A stretch of 64,000 bases of DNA, taken from positions 1 to 64,000 of the forward strand of contig NZ_JACJJE010000004.1 in assembly GCF_016899775.1 (NCBI RefSeq), given 5' to 3'. Below the pieces are notes generated by a model. The model had not been told where the DNA came from. It ran no database searches and saw only the letters and a list, made by a program, of their open reading frames with translations. Shown here piece after piece: positions 1 to 8,582 of this stretch. A program made the translations under genes and the position numbers. The stretch is from Pseudoflavonifractor capillosus. GTDB taxonomy: Bacteria; Bacillota; Clostridia; Oscillospirales; Oscillospiraceae. How positions within the stretch are numbered: position 1 is the first letter of the stretch; each line of letters starts with the position of its first letter.

Positions 1-112
1 TGCGCCTCGGAAATGATACCTCTCGCGAAATTTTGGCCGACAATTTCGCAAGAAATCGAGGCCAAAATTTCGTGCAGCTCCACTCGAAAAAGTGGCTCTG
101 CCACTTTTTCGA
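1..112 (+). repeat. 112-bp direct repeat, copy 1 (cut by window start)
   Basis: This stretch matches 8444-8555 at 110 of 112 bases in the same orientation. It holds nested palindromes: a GCGAAATT/AATTTCGC stem, a CGAAATTTTGGC/GCCAAAATTTCG pair that could form the alternative fold, and a 13-bp stem TCGAAAAAGTGGC / GCCACTTTTTCGA with a 3-base loop. The second copy continues leftward into further inverted repeats, so this one probably extends outside the window. The two copies bracket araR, the transporter and the kinase. Confidence 0.9.
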
Positions 113-118
113 CAGTCT

Positions 119-147
119 CCGGGAGGCGGCTTTTAGCCGCCTCCCGG
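119..147. terminator. Strong hairpin downstream of araR
   Basis: A perfect 12-bp stem (CCGGGAGGCGGC / GCCGCCTCCCGG) with a 5-base loop lies 18 bases beyond the araR stop. Read on the minus strand it is not followed by a long U run, so it may be a weak terminator or a 3' stabilising hairpin. Confidence 0.5.
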
Positions 148-164
148 TTTGTCATCTGCCATGT

Positions 165-1235
165 TCAGCTGCTCTCCTTCTGGACCAGCGTCCAGGGGGC
201 CACCTGGGACTGGCAGGGGACCCCTTCAAACAGGTGCATCAGAAGCTCGGCCGCCATCCGGCCCACGTTGTGGGTGCCGTGGGACAGGGAGGTGATGCGG
301 GGGGTGGTCATCTCGCTGTACTGGCTGTTGTCAAAGCTGACCACGGCCATATCCTCCGGGATGGAGATTCCCCGCTTCACCAGCTGGGCCACCAGACGGC
401 TGGCGATCTCGTCGTTGTAGCACACCACCGCCGTATAGCCGGGGAGGATCTGCTCCAGGTACTTGACCCCCGTTCCGTCCAAAAACAGGGACTCCTTGGC
501 CTCCGTGCTGTACCAGAAGACCTGCTGGTCCTCGAAGGGGAGGCCCAGGGTGCGCAGGGCGTCGGCATAGCCGGCGTAGCGCTGGTGGCCCTGGATGTCG
601 TCGTTTTTGAAGATGCCCGCGATGCGCTGGTGGCCCTTCTGGTGGAGATAGTCCACCAGCATCCGGCCGCCTGTGGCGTTGTCGTCCAGCACCGAGAGGC
701 TGTCGGTGAGCTCGGGGTAGTTGCCGTTCATAAAGACAAGGGGGACCCCACGGTCGATGAGCCGGCGGTACAGGTCCAGGTTGGGGTTGGGCAGGCCGGT
801 CTTGGTCCCCTCCACCAGCACCCCGTCCAGGGAGGTCAGGTCCAGAAGGGTATTGAGCACCTTCCGCTCGTTGGACACCTGGTTCTGGGTGGCAAAGAGC
901 AGGGGGGCGCTGTTGTGGTCGGAGAGGACGTTTTCCACCTCTCGCAAAATGCTGGGGAAGATGTAGTCGCTGATGTAGGTGGTGATGACCGCGATCGAGC
1001 GGTGGGGCATGGGGGCCGGCTTGGACCGGTCCCGGATGTGGGAGCCGCTGCCCTGCCGGCGCTCAATCAGCCCCTCCGAGACCAGCAGGGCCAGGGCCTG
1101 CCGCACGGTCTGGCGGCTGACCTGAAACTGCTGGCACAGGAGCTGTTCGGTGGGCAGAAGCATACGCTTTTGGTAGACTCCGTCCAGAATATCGGTCCGG
1201 AGCGAGTCCGCCACCATCTGATATTTGGGTGCCAT
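165..1235 (-). CDS. araR: AraR-type GntR/LacI hybrid transcriptional repressor
   Basis: This is a 356-residue regulator with an N-terminal GntR winged helix (about residues 1-70; SRQTVRQALALLVSEGLIER is the recognition region) fused to a LacI-like periplasmic-binding fold (about 80-350; CYNDEIASRLV and VVSFDNSQYSEMTTPRITSL are typical). This architecture is characteristic of AraR, the arabinose-responsive repressor. The ATG at 1235 follows GGAGGGA at good spacing; the frame continues 10 codons upstream but without a ribosome site. It is divergent from the sugar transporter and arabinose genes, which it presumably represses until arabinose binds. The function follows from family and context; no ligand specificity can be read directly. 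Confidence 0.88.
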   Translation of the reverse strand: MAPKYQMVADSLRTDILDGVYQKRMLLPTEQLLCQQFQVSRQTVRQALALLVSEGLIERRQGSGSHIRDRSKPAPMPHRSIAVITTYISDYIFPSILREVENVLSDHNSAPLLFATQNQVSNERKVLNTLLDLTSLDGVLVEGTKTGLPNPNLDLYRRLIDRGVPLVFMNGNYPELTDSLSVLDDNATGGRMLVDYLHQKGHQRIAGIFKNDDIQGHQRYAGYADALRTLGLPFEDQQVFWYSTEAKESLFLDGTGVKYLEQILPGYTAVVCYNDEIASRLVAQLVKRGISIPEDMAVVSFDNSQYSEMTTPRITSLSHGTHNVGRMAAELLMHLFEGVPCQSQVAPWTLVQKESS

Positions 1236-1273
1236 GGGACAAGTCCCTCCAGTCGTGGCTTTCAATTAAACCC

Positions 1274-1302
1274 AGCATAGCATATTTGCCTGCTCTTTTC
1301 AA
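1274..1302 (-). promoter_or_regulatory. araR promoter
   Basis: On the minus strand TTGAAA (1302-1297) and TATGCT (1279-1274) are separated by 17 bp, about 40 bases upstream of the araR start. Confidence 0.65.
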
Positions 1303-1645
1303 TACAATTTTCAGATTTGTCTGGAGAGAAATCTCCGGCCCCGGAGAGAGAGGCCCCTGGGCGGTGAGAGGATTACCCAGGAGGCCCTCACATTTTCTTC
1401 TAATTTTTTGTGCTATTTGTCAAATGTGCCGGAGAATAATCCGTCGGAATTTCGAACTTGTCCATTTTTACAAAGAGTTTTTAACAAACTATTAACTAAA
1501 ATTGCAAGAAAAATGCGGGGAAAAAGTAAACAAAAATCGTACTTTCAATGGAAAAATAGAACGAAAAAAGAGAATTTACAAAATTGTACTGTTTTTTGAC
1601 GGCGGTTTTGACACGATTTGTATTGTTTGTTCGGATGAAAACACA

Positions 1646-1661
1646 AATTATACGAACAAAT
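1646..1661. promoter_or_regulatory. Putative AraR operator
   Basis: AATTATACGAACAAAT matches the Bacillus AraR operator ATTTGTACGTACAAAT (recalled from literature) at 13 of 16 positions. It ends just before the -35 box of the transporter promoter. A weaker half-matching copy is at 1625-1640 and a TTGTAC half site near 1584. Binding is inference. Confidence 0.5.
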
Positions 1662-1663
1662 TG

Positions 1664-1693
1664 TTGACAGCGGGGGGGTTCTGGGAGTATACT
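1664..1693 (+). promoter_or_regulatory. Promoter of the arabinose transport/catabolic genes
   Basis: TTGACA (1664-1669) and TATACT (1688-1693) lie 18 bp apart, immediately downstream of the AraR-like palindrome. The rest of the 550-bp gap between araR and the transporter is AT-rich and shows no gene. Confidence 0.75.
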
Positions 1694-1785
1694 TCGGTCA
1701 AGAAGTCCGGACAACCTGCAATACAACATGCGAGCGAATCCGGTTCGGGCTTAATCCTGGAAAATCGAAAAAGGAGCGATTCAGA

Positions 1786-2874
1786 ATGAAAAAGAAAGTT
1801 CTTGCCCTGACCCTGGGCCTGACGATGGCTCTCTCCCTGGCTGCCTGCGGCGGCAACACCGGTTCTTCCACTTCCGGCTCCGGCGCCGCCTCCGGCTCCG
1901 GTGCGGACGCCTCCACCTCCGGCTCCGGTTCCAGCGGCGACCTGATCACCGTGGGCTTCGCTCAGGTGGGCCACGAGTCCGACTGGCGCACCGCCTCCAC
2001 CCAGTCCGCTCAGGACGTGTTCAGCGAGGAGAACGGCTATCAGCTGAGCTTCATCGACTGTGACAACGACTCCGCCACCCAGCTGGAGGCCGTCCGCGGC
2101 TTCATTCAGCAGGGCGTGGACTACATCATCATCGACCCTATCGTCTCCACCGGCTGGGACGCCGTGCTGACCGAGTGTGAGGACGCCGGCATCCCCGTCA
2201 TCGTCATCGACCGTACCATCGACGACTCCGACAAGTATGTGACCTGGGTGGGCTCCGACTTTAAGACCGAGGGTCTCGCCTGCGGCGAGTGGCTGAAGGC
2301 CTACGCCGAGGCCAAGGGCATCACCGAGATCAACGCCCTGGTCATCGAGGGCTCCACCGGCGCCTCCGCCACCATCGGCCGTACCGAGGGCTTCAAGGAG
2401 GTCGCGGACCGTGAGGGCTGGACCATCCTGGACAGCCAGAACGGCGACTTCACCGAGGCCGGCGGCCAGGAAGTCATGGAGTCCTACTGCCAGAGCTATG
2501 AGGGCCAGTTCAACGTGGTCATCTGCCAGAACGATAACGAGGCCTACGGCGCTATGACCGCCATGGACGCCGCCGGCGTGAGCTACGGCGTGGACGGCGA
2601 CGTGATCATCGTCTCCTTCGACTCCAACAAGCCCGCTGTGCAGCACGTTCTGGAGGGCAACATGAACGCCACCTTCGAGTGCAACCCCATGGCCGCTCCC
2701 TTCGTGGAGGAAGTCATCCAGCAGCTGGAGGCCGGCGAGACTCCTGAGAAGGAGATCTACATGGACGAGTCCTGGTTCGCCGCTGAGGACAACGTGTCCA
2801 GCATCACGGTGGACGGCACTGAGATGCCCATCATCCATGTGACCCAGGAGGTCCTGGACGCCCGTCCCTACTAA
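1786..2874 (+). CDS. Sugar ABC transporter substrate-binding lipoprotein (YtfQ-like)
   Basis: This 362-residue protein has a lipoprotein signal peptide with lipobox LAAC-G near residue 21, then a Gly/Ser-rich linker (about 25-50) and a periplasmic-binding protein type 1 fold. The pattern YIIIDPIVSTGWD with IPVIVIDR resembles the galactofuranose binder YtfQ. It would deliver a monosaccharide to the two permeases downstream. Its position after the AraR operator and ahead of araA and araD makes L-arabinose, probably the furanose form or an arabinoside, the likeliest substrate; that is inference. It starts at an ATG after AAGGAGCG. Confidence 0.88.
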   Translation: MKKKVLALTLGLTMALSLAACGGNTGSSTSGSGAASGSGADASTSGSGSSGDLITVGFAQVGHESDWRTASTQSAQDVFSEENGYQLSFIDCDNDSATQLEAVRGFIQQGVDYIIIDPIVSTGWDAVLTECEDAGIPVIVIDRTIDDSDKYVTWVGSDFKTEGLACGEWLKAYAEAKGITEINALVIEGSTGASATIGRTEGFKEVADREGWTILDSQNGDFTEAGGQEVMESYCQSYEGQFNVVICQNDNEAYGAMTAMDAAGVSYGVDGDVIIVSFDSNKPAVQHVLEGNMNATFECNPMAAPFVEEVIQQLEAGETPEKEIYMDESWFAAEDNVSSITVDGTEMPIIHVTQEVLDARPY

Positions 2875-2915
2875 TTCCTCCCAGTTGCTGTGAGGAGGCC
2901 TTTATAGGACCCCAG

Positions 2916-2953
2916 AGGGAGGACCCCATACAATTCAACGTGGGGTCCTCCCT
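2916..2953 (+). terminator. Intercistronic hairpin / partial attenuator after the binding protein
   Basis: A 13-bp stem (AGGGAGGACCCCA / TGGGGTCCTCCCT) with a 12-base loop is followed by ATTTCATTCT rather than a clean U run. Such hairpins after binding-protein genes commonly keep that message more abundant than the downstream permease part; that role is inferred. Confidence 0.55.
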
Positions 2954-2995
2954 ATTTCATTCTGAATTTCCGAATTTTAACAGAGGTGACGCGAG

Positions 2996-4525
2996 ATGGA
3001 AGACAACATTGTATTGACGATGCGGGGAATCTGCATGACCTTCCCCGGCGTCAAGGCGCTGGACAATGTGGACTTCACCCTGCGCAAGGGGGAGATTCAC
3101 GCCCTCATGGGGGAGAACGGCGCCGGAAAATCCACCCTGATCAAGTGCCTCACCGGCATCAACGACTTTGAGGCCGGCGAGATCCGGGTGGCCGGTGTGG
3201 AGGGGGCCGTCAAGAACCACTCCACCCTGGATGCCCAGAAGGTGGGCATCTCCACCGTGTATCAGGAGGTCAACCTGTGCCCCAACCTGAGCGTGGCGGA
3301 AAACCTGTACATCGGCCGGGAGCCCATGACCCCCTTCCACACCATCGACCGCCGGACCATGAACAAGAAGGCGGACGAGCTGTGCAAGCGGCTGGACATC
3401 AAGGTGGACGTGACCCAGAACCTGGAGAACTACTCCCTGGCCCTTCAGCAGATGATCGCCATCGCCCGGGCGGTGGACATGGATTGTAAGGCCCTGATTC
3501 TGGACGAGCCCACCTCCTCCCTGGACGACAGCGAGGTGGAGAAGCTCTTTAAGATGATGCTCCAGCTGAAGGAGCAGGGGGTGGGCATCGTGTTCGTCAC
3601 CCACTTCCTGGAGCAGGTGTACGCCGTGTGCGACCGGATCACCGTGCTGCGCAACGGCACCCTGGTGGGCGAGTACCCGGTGGCCGAGCTGCCCCGGGTG
3701 AAGCTGGTGGCCGCCATGATGGGCAAGGACTTCGACGACCTGGCCTCCATCAAGCCCGAGGGCTTCACCTACGACAAGGAGGCCCCCCTGGAGATCTCCG
3801 CCCGGGGCCTGAGCCACAAGGGCACGATAAAACCCTTCGACCTGGACATCCACAAGGGCGAGGTCATCGGCCTCACCGGCCTGCTGGGCTCCGGCCGCAG
3901 CGAGCTGGCCCGGTCCATCTACGGCGCCGACAAGGCCCAGACCGGCACCCTGAAGGTGAAGGGCAAGGAGGTCAAGATCAACCAGCCCATCGACGCCATG
4001 AATCTGGGCATGGGCCTGCTGCCCGACGACCGGAAGGCGGAGGGCATCATCGGCGACCTGTCCGTGCGGGAGAACATCATCCTGGCCCTCCAGGCCAAGC
4101 GGGGCACCTTCAACCAGCTGTCCCGTGCCAAGCAGGAGGAGATCGCCGACCGGTACATCGACCTGCTCCAGATCAAGACCGCCAGCCGGGAGACCCCCAT
4201 CAAGCAGCTCTCCGGCGGCAACCAGCAGAAGGCCATCCTGGCCCGGTGGCTGGCCACCGACCCCAACTTCCTGATCCTGGACGAGCCCACCCGGGGCATC
4301 GACATCGGGACCAAGACCGAAATTCAAAAGCTGATTATCCAGCTGGCCGGCGAGGGAAAGAGCATCATGTTCATCTCCTCCGAGATTGAGGAGATGCTCC
4401 GGACCTGCAACCGGATGGCGGTCCTCCGGGACGGCGCCAAGGTGGGCGAGCTGGACGGCGAGCTGACCCAGGAGCGGGTCATGGCCGCCATTGCGGGAGG
4501 TGCGAGTGAACATGAACATGAGTAA
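2996..4525 (+). CDS. Sugar ABC transporter ATP-binding protein (duplicated ATPase, RbsA/YtfR type)
   Basis: This is a 509-residue cytoplasmic ATPase with two nucleotide-binding domains in tandem. The first (about 1-240) has Walker A GENGAGKST and Walker B LILDEPTSSL with a degenerate signature. The second (about 255-500) has the degenerate P-loop GLLGSGRSE but an intact signature LSGGNQQKA and LILDEPTRGID. This asymmetry is normal for the carbohydrate-uptake-2 (CUT2) family. It energises the two permeases that follow; its end overlaps the next start by 14 bases, so the genes are translationally coupled. Confidence 0.92.
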   Translation: MEDNIVLTMRGICMTFPGVKALDNVDFTLRKGEIHALMGENGAGKSTLIKCLTGINDFEAGEIRVAGVEGAVKNHSTLDAQKVGISTVYQEVNLCPNLSVAENLYIGREPMTPFHTIDRRTMNKKADELCKRLDIKVDVTQNLENYSLALQQMIAIARAVDMDCKALILDEPTSSLDDSEVEKLFKMMLQLKEQGVGIVFVTHFLEQVYAVCDRITVLRNGTLVGEYPVAELPRVKLVAAMMGKDFDDLASIKPEGFTYDKEAPLEISARGLSHKGTIKPFDLDIHKGEVIGLTGLLGSGRSELARSIYGADKAQTGTLKVKGKEVKINQPIDAMNLGMGLLPDDRKAEGIIGDLSVRENIILALQAKRGTFNQLSRAKQEEIADRYIDLLQIKTASRETPIKQLSGGNQQKAILARWLATDPNFLILDEPTRGIDIGTKTEIQKLIIQLAGEGKSIMFISSEIEEMLRTCNRMAVLRDGAKVGELDGELTQERVMAAIAGGASEHEHE

Positions 4526-5594
4526 GCTAAAGAAACTCACCCAGCAGCAGCTGTTCCTGCCCATTTTCTGCATGATCCTGGTGCTGTGTGTCAACATGAT
4601 CTACGACGTGTCCCAGGGCCGGGATTTTTATGAGTTCTTCAAAATCGGAATCCAGAACGAGCTGCTCAGCGGCCGTCTGGTGAACATCCTGAACCGCGGC
4701 AGCGAGGTGGCCATCCTGGCCATCGGCATGACCCTGGTGGTCTCCTCCTCCGCCGGTACCGACATCTCCGTGGGCTCCGTCATGGCCCTGAGCGCCGGCG
4801 TGTGCTGCACCCTGCTGGCGGGCGCGGCGGCCCCCCAGGCCACCGAGCTGGCCGTCCCCCTGATCGTGGGCGTGCTGGCCGCCCTGGTGGTGGGCTGCGT
4901 CTGCGGCGCCTTCAACGGCGCCCTGGTGGCCTATCTGAACATCCAGCCCATGGTTGCCACCCTGATTCTGTGGACGGCCGCCCGTGCCATCGGCCTGCTG
5001 GTGTGCAACAACCTGATCGTCTATGTGCGCAACGACGCCTTTGCCATGTTCGGCGGCTACATCGGCCCCGTGCCCACCCCCCTGATCATCGCGGCGGTGT
5101 GCATTGCCGTGGTCACCATCGTGCTGAAAAAGAGCGCCCTGGGCCTGTACATCCAGTCCGTGGGCATCAATAAGAAGGCCAGCCGCATCGCCGGCCTGAA
5201 CTCCCAGAAGATCATCTTCCTGTGCTATGTGCTGTGCGGCCTGTGCGCCGGCATCGCCGGCGTGGTGGCCTCCTCCCGCATCACCAGCGCCGACACCAAC
5301 AACATCGGCCTGAACTTCGAGCTGGACGCCATCCTGGCGGTGGCCCTGGGCGGCAACAGCCTGGCCGGCGGCAAGTTCAACCTGGCGGGCTCCATCATCG
5401 GCGCCTACACCATCCAGGCCATCACCACCACCATGTACAACCTGGGCGTGTCCAGCGCCGTCAACCCGGTGTTCAAGGCGGTCATCGTCATTGTCATCGT
5501 GGCGGTCCAGGCGCCTCCGGTGAAGGCGTTCTTTAAAAAGCTGTCCGCCAAGCGGCAGGCGGAGAAAGAAGTAAAGGGGGCGGTGGGCGTATGA
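4512..5594 (+). CDS. Sugar ABC transporter permease (YtfT/RbsC family)
   Basis: This polytopic membrane protein of about 360 residues belongs to the branched-chain/ribose permease superfamily. The conserved GTDISVGSVMALSAG loop and LNIQPMVATLILWTAARAIG are visible, as is the C-terminal ALGGNSLAGGKFN region. The ATG at 4512 follows GGGAGGTG; a GTG six bases upstream is an alternative. It overlaps the ATPase end and, by 4 bases, the next permease, with which it should form a heterodimeric channel. Confidence 0.9.
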   Translation: MNMSKLKKLTQQQLFLPIFCMILVLCVNMIYDVSQGRDFYEFFKIGIQNELLSGRLVNILNRGSEVAILAIGMTLVVSSSAGTDISVGSVMALSAGVCCTLLAGAAAPQATELAVPLIVGVLAALVVGCVCGAFNGALVAYLNIQPMVATLILWTAARAIGLLVCNNLIVYVRNDAFAMFGGYIGPVPTPLIIAAVCIAVVTIVLKKSALGLYIQSVGINKKASRIAGLNSQKIIFLCYVLCGLCAGIAGVVASSRITSADTNNIGLNFELDAILAVALGGNSLAGGKFNLAGSIIGAYTIQAITTTMYNLGVSSAVNPVFKAVIVIVIVAVQAPPVKAFFKKLSAKRQAEKEVKGAVGV

Positions 5595-6637
5595 AACCGG
5601 CAAACGCGCTGAAAGAGCGCAAGCAGATGAACAGCAACACCACTCTGCTGGTCATCACCATCGTACTGTTTTTCGTTCTGTATGCGGCGGGCTGCGTGGC
5701 CTACGCCGGCAAGGGCTTTACCACGGTCCAGACCTTTTTGAACGTGCTGCGCAGCAACGCGGGCCTGATCTGCGTGGCCTGCGGCATGACCTGCGTCATG
5801 CTCACCGGCGGCATCGACATCTCCGTGGGCTCCCTCATCGCTATGGACTGTATGATCATTGCCTACGGCCTGAACAACTGGGGCTGGGCCAGCGCCCCCA
5901 CCATCATCCTGCTGGTGCTGGCCATCGGCATCGTCTTTGGCCTGGTGCAGGGCTTTTGCGTGGGCTATCTGGAGATCCAGCCCTTTATCGTCAGCATGGC
6001 GGGCATGTTCTTTGCCCGAGGCATGACGGCGGTCATCTCCACCGAGCAGCTGTCCATCACCGCCGAGGCGGACCAGACCTTCTATGACATGGCCAACTTC
6101 CGCATCTACCTGCCCTTCGGCGGCACCATCAACCGGGCCGGCAAGCTGATCATGCCCTATGTGGGCATCGGCGTGGTCATCGCCCTGGCGGTGCTGGTGG
6201 TCATCTTCCTGATGCTCCGCTACACCAAGTTCGGCCGGGCCCTGTACGCCGTGGGCGGCAGCGAGCAGTCGGCGGCCATGATGGGCCTGAACGTGAAGGC
6301 CACCAAGATGAAGGCCTATGTGCTCTCCTCCTTCCTGTGCTCCATCGGCGGCATCTGCTACTGCATGAACACCATGTCCGCCAGCGTGAATCAGGCCACC
6401 GGCCTGGAGATGGACGCCATCGCCTCCTCGGTCATCGGCGGCACCCTGCTCACCGGCGGCGTGGGCAACGTGATCGGCACCCTGTTCGGCGTGCTCATCA
6501 ACGGCACCATCGCCTCCATTGTGCAGTTCAACGGCAAGCTGGCCTCGTCCTGGCCCAACGTGCTCACCGCCGCTCTGCTGTGCTTCTTTATCGTCCTCCA
6601 GAGCATCTTTGCCAAGATCAAGGAACGGAATAAGTAA
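5591..6637 (+). CDS. yjfF: Sugar ABC transporter permease (YjfF-like)
   Basis: This is a 348-residue polytopic membrane protein and the second permease of the CUT2 transporter. It carries [16 protein letters not shown] and [19 protein letters not shown], plus the C-terminal [19 protein letters not shown] segment. A YtfQ-type binder, one duplicated ATPase and two different permeases reproduce the ytfQRT-yjfF arrangement. Its ATG overlaps the preceding stop (ATGA), giving coupled translation. The symbol is by family resemblance. Confidence 0.88.
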   Translation: MKPANALKERKQMNSNTTLLVITIVLFFVLYAAGCVAYAGKGFTTVQTFLNVLRSNAGLICVACGMTCVMLTGGIDISVGSLIAMDCMIIAYGLNNWGWASAPTIILLVLAIGIVFGLVQGFCVGYLEIQPFIVSMAGMFFARGMTAVISTEQLSITAEADQTFYDMANFRIYLPFGGTINRAGKLIMPYVGIGVVIALAVLVVIFLMLRYTKFGRALYAVGGSEQSAAMMGLNVKATKMKAYVLSSFLCSIGGICYCMNTMSASVNQATGLEMDAIASSVIGGTLLTGGVGNVIGTLFGVLINGTIASIVQFNGKLASSWPNVLTAALLCFFIVLQSIFAKIKERNK

Positions 6638-6651
6638 GGAGACAGATTTTT

Positions 6652-8241
6652 ATGGAACGCAAGGAAATTATCACCTCCGGCCAGGCCGTCCTGGGCATCG
6701 AGCTGGGCTCCACCCGGATCAAGGCGGTCCTCATCGGGCCGGACCACGCCCCCATCGCCTCGGGCGACCACGGCTGGGAGAACCGGTATGAGAACGGCGT
6801 GTGGACCTACCACATGGACGACGTGTGGGCGGGTCTCCAGGACGCCTATGCCAGCCTGTGTGCCGACGTGGCGGAGAAGTACGGAGTCAAACTGACCAAG
6901 GTGGCCGCCATGGGCTTCTCCGCCATGATGCACGGCTACCTGCCCCTGGACGGAAACGGGGAGCTGCTCGCCCCCTTCCGCACCTGGCGCAACACCATGA
7001 CCGCCCAGGCGGCGGAGGAGCTGACCGGCCGCTTCGGCTTCAACATCCCCCAGCGGTGGTCCATCGCCCACCTGTACCAGGCCATCCTCAACGGGGAGGA
7101 GCACGTGAAGGACATCGTCTACCTCACCACCCTGGCGGGCTACGTCCACTACAAGCTCACCGGCGTGAAGGCTCTGGGCGTGGGGGAGGCCAGCGGCATG
7201 TTCCCCATTGACAGCGACTCCTGCGACTACGACCAGGCCATGGTGGACTCCTTTGACGCCCTGGTGGCGGACAGGGGTTATCCCTGGAAGCTGCGGGACA
7301 TCCTGCCCAAGGTGCTCCCCGCCGGGGCGGACGCGGGCTCCCTCACCCCCGAGGGGGCCAAGCTCCTGGACCCCGCTGGGGCCCTGGAGCCCGGCTGCCC
7401 GGTGGCCCCTCCCGAGGGGGACGCGGGCACCGGCATGGCGGCCACCAACGCGGTGGCCCCCCGCACCGGCAACGTGTCCGCCGGCACCTCTGTGTTTGCC
7501 ATGATCGTGCTGGAGAAGGCCCTCAGCAAGGTCTATCCGGAGATCGACATGGTGACCACCCCCACCGGCAAGCCGGTGGCTATGGTCCACTGCAACAACT
7601 GCACCAACGAGATCAACGCCTGGGCCAAGGTTTTCAAGGGCTTCCTGGAGGCCCTGGGCCAGAAGCCCGATATGAACGCGGTGTTCACCGCCATGTTTGA
7701 ATCCGCCGCCAAGGGGGCGGCGGACGGCGGCGGCCTGCTGCTGTACAACTACCTGTCCGGCGAGCCCATCACCGGCATGGAGGAGGGACGTCCCCTCCTG
7801 TGCCGCGCCCCGGAGGGGGAGCTCAGCTTCCCCAACCTGATGCGCGCCCAGCTCCTGTCCGCCCTGGCCACCCTGAAGATCGGCCTGGACATCCTGGCGG
7901 GGGAGCAGGTGGCGGTGGACCGGCTGCTGGGCCACGGCGGCTTCTTCAAGACCCCCAAGGTGGGCCAGAGCATCCTGGCCGCGGCGGCGGGGGCCCCGGT
8001 GTCCGTCATGGAGACCGCCGGCGAGGGCGGCCCCTGGGGCATGGCCCTGCTGGCCGCCTACCGGGTGAACCGCGGGGAGGGCGAGTCCCTGGAGGACTAC
8101 CTGGCGAACAAGGTGTTCGCCGGCGCCCAGGTGTCCACCCTGGCCCCGGAGCAGGCCGACGCGGACGGCTTCGAGGCCTTCATGGCCCGCTACCGCAAGG
8201 GGCTGGCCATCGAGCGCTCCGCCGTGGACAACTTGGGATAA
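6652..8241 (+). CDS. FGGY-family carbohydrate kinase, probable L-ribulokinase
   Basis: This is a 529-residue two-domain sugar kinase. The first phosphate-binding motif [15 protein letters not shown] is at about residues 14-28, and the C-terminal ATP domain contains [20 protein letters not shown]. It does not resemble classical AraB closely. Clostridium acetobutylicum is reported to use a non-orthologous FGGY kinase (AraK) as ribulokinase, and position between the arabinose transporter and araA-araD suggests the same role here: ATP-dependent phosphorylation of L-ribulose to L-ribulose-5-P. Xylulokinase activity cannot be excluded. The ATG lies 14 bases after the permease stop. Confidence 0.82.
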   Translation: MERKEIITSGQAVLGIELGSTRIKAVLIGPDHAPIASGDHGWENRYENGVWTYHMDDVWAGLQDAYASLCADVAEKYGVKLTKVAAMGFSAMMHGYLPLDGNGELLAPFRTWRNTMTAQAAEELTGRFGFNIPQRWSIAHLYQAILNGEEHVKDIVYLTTLAGYVHYKLTGVKALGVGEASGMFPIDSDSCDYDQAMVDSFDALVADRGYPWKLRDILPKVLPAGADAGSLTPEGAKLLDPAGALEPGCPVAPPEGDAGTGMAATNAVAPRTGNVSAGTSVFAMIVLEKALSKVYPEIDMVTTPTGKPVAMVHCNNCTNEINAWAKVFKGFLEALGQKPDMNAVFTAMFESAAKGAADGGGLLLYNYLSGEPITGMEEGRPLLCRAPEGELSFPNLMRAQLLSALATLKIGLDILAGEQVAVDRLLGHGGFFKTPKVGQSILAAAAGAPVSVMETAGEGGPWGMALLAAYRVNRGEGESLEDYLANKVFAGAQVSTLAPEQADADGFEAFMARYRKGLAIERSAVDNLG

Positions 8242-8284
8242 CACCCCCGGAACGGGGCGTATTTAAAAGCCCTCCTGCAAGGAG

Positions 8285-8460
8285 TTCCGCCGTCATCTCC
8301 GCGCTAAGAGCCGCCGCAATGCGGCGGTTGCGCTCCGAAACGCGCCTGCGGGCGCAGGCAGACGGCGGAATAAAATGAAATTTCATCATTTCCGAGGACA
8401 CACCCCAGGGTGGCTTCTCTTGGCCTTCGGCCAATTCACCTTCTGCGCCTCGGAAATGAT
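8285..8460. repeat. Nested palindromic region between the kinase gene and araA
   Basis: The 341-bp gap 8242-8582 holds no gene but stacked inverted repeats. TTCCGCCGTC (8285) pairs with GACGGCGGAA (8361) around inner GC-rich hairpins. ATCATTTCCGAGG (8385-8397) pairs exactly with CCTCGGAAATGAT (8448-8460), enclosing the small hairpin TGGCCTTCGGCCA. The second arm runs into the 112-bp direct repeat. On the transcript this would form a large structured spacer. Confidence 0.75.
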
Positions 8461-8555
8461 ACCTCTCGCGAAATTTTGGCCGACAATTTCGCAAGAAATC
8501 GAGGCCAAAATTTCGTGCAGCTCCATTCGAAAAAGTGGCTTTGCCACTTTTTCGA
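8444..8555 (+). repeat. 112-bp direct repeat, copy 2
   Basis: It matches window positions 1-112 with two differences. One of these is in the loop of the terminal hairpin (TTT instead of TCT), so the 13-bp stem is untouched. It ends 14 bases before the araA ribosome site. Confidence 0.9.
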
Positions 8556-8582
8556 ATCAACAAAATTTGGAGGTCATTTCCC

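Noticed and set aside
1648-2838. Long minus-strand frame opposite the sugar-binding protein gene, and similar long frames opposite most GC-rich genes
   Set aside because: These are antisense frames created by GC-biased third positions; they lack ribosome sites and recognisable domains, and the sense strand encodes clear proteins.
8535-8582. Upstream start for araA adding 16 residues
   Set aside because: Those codons overlap the repeat hairpin and would bypass the clear GGAGG site that serves the ATG at 8583.
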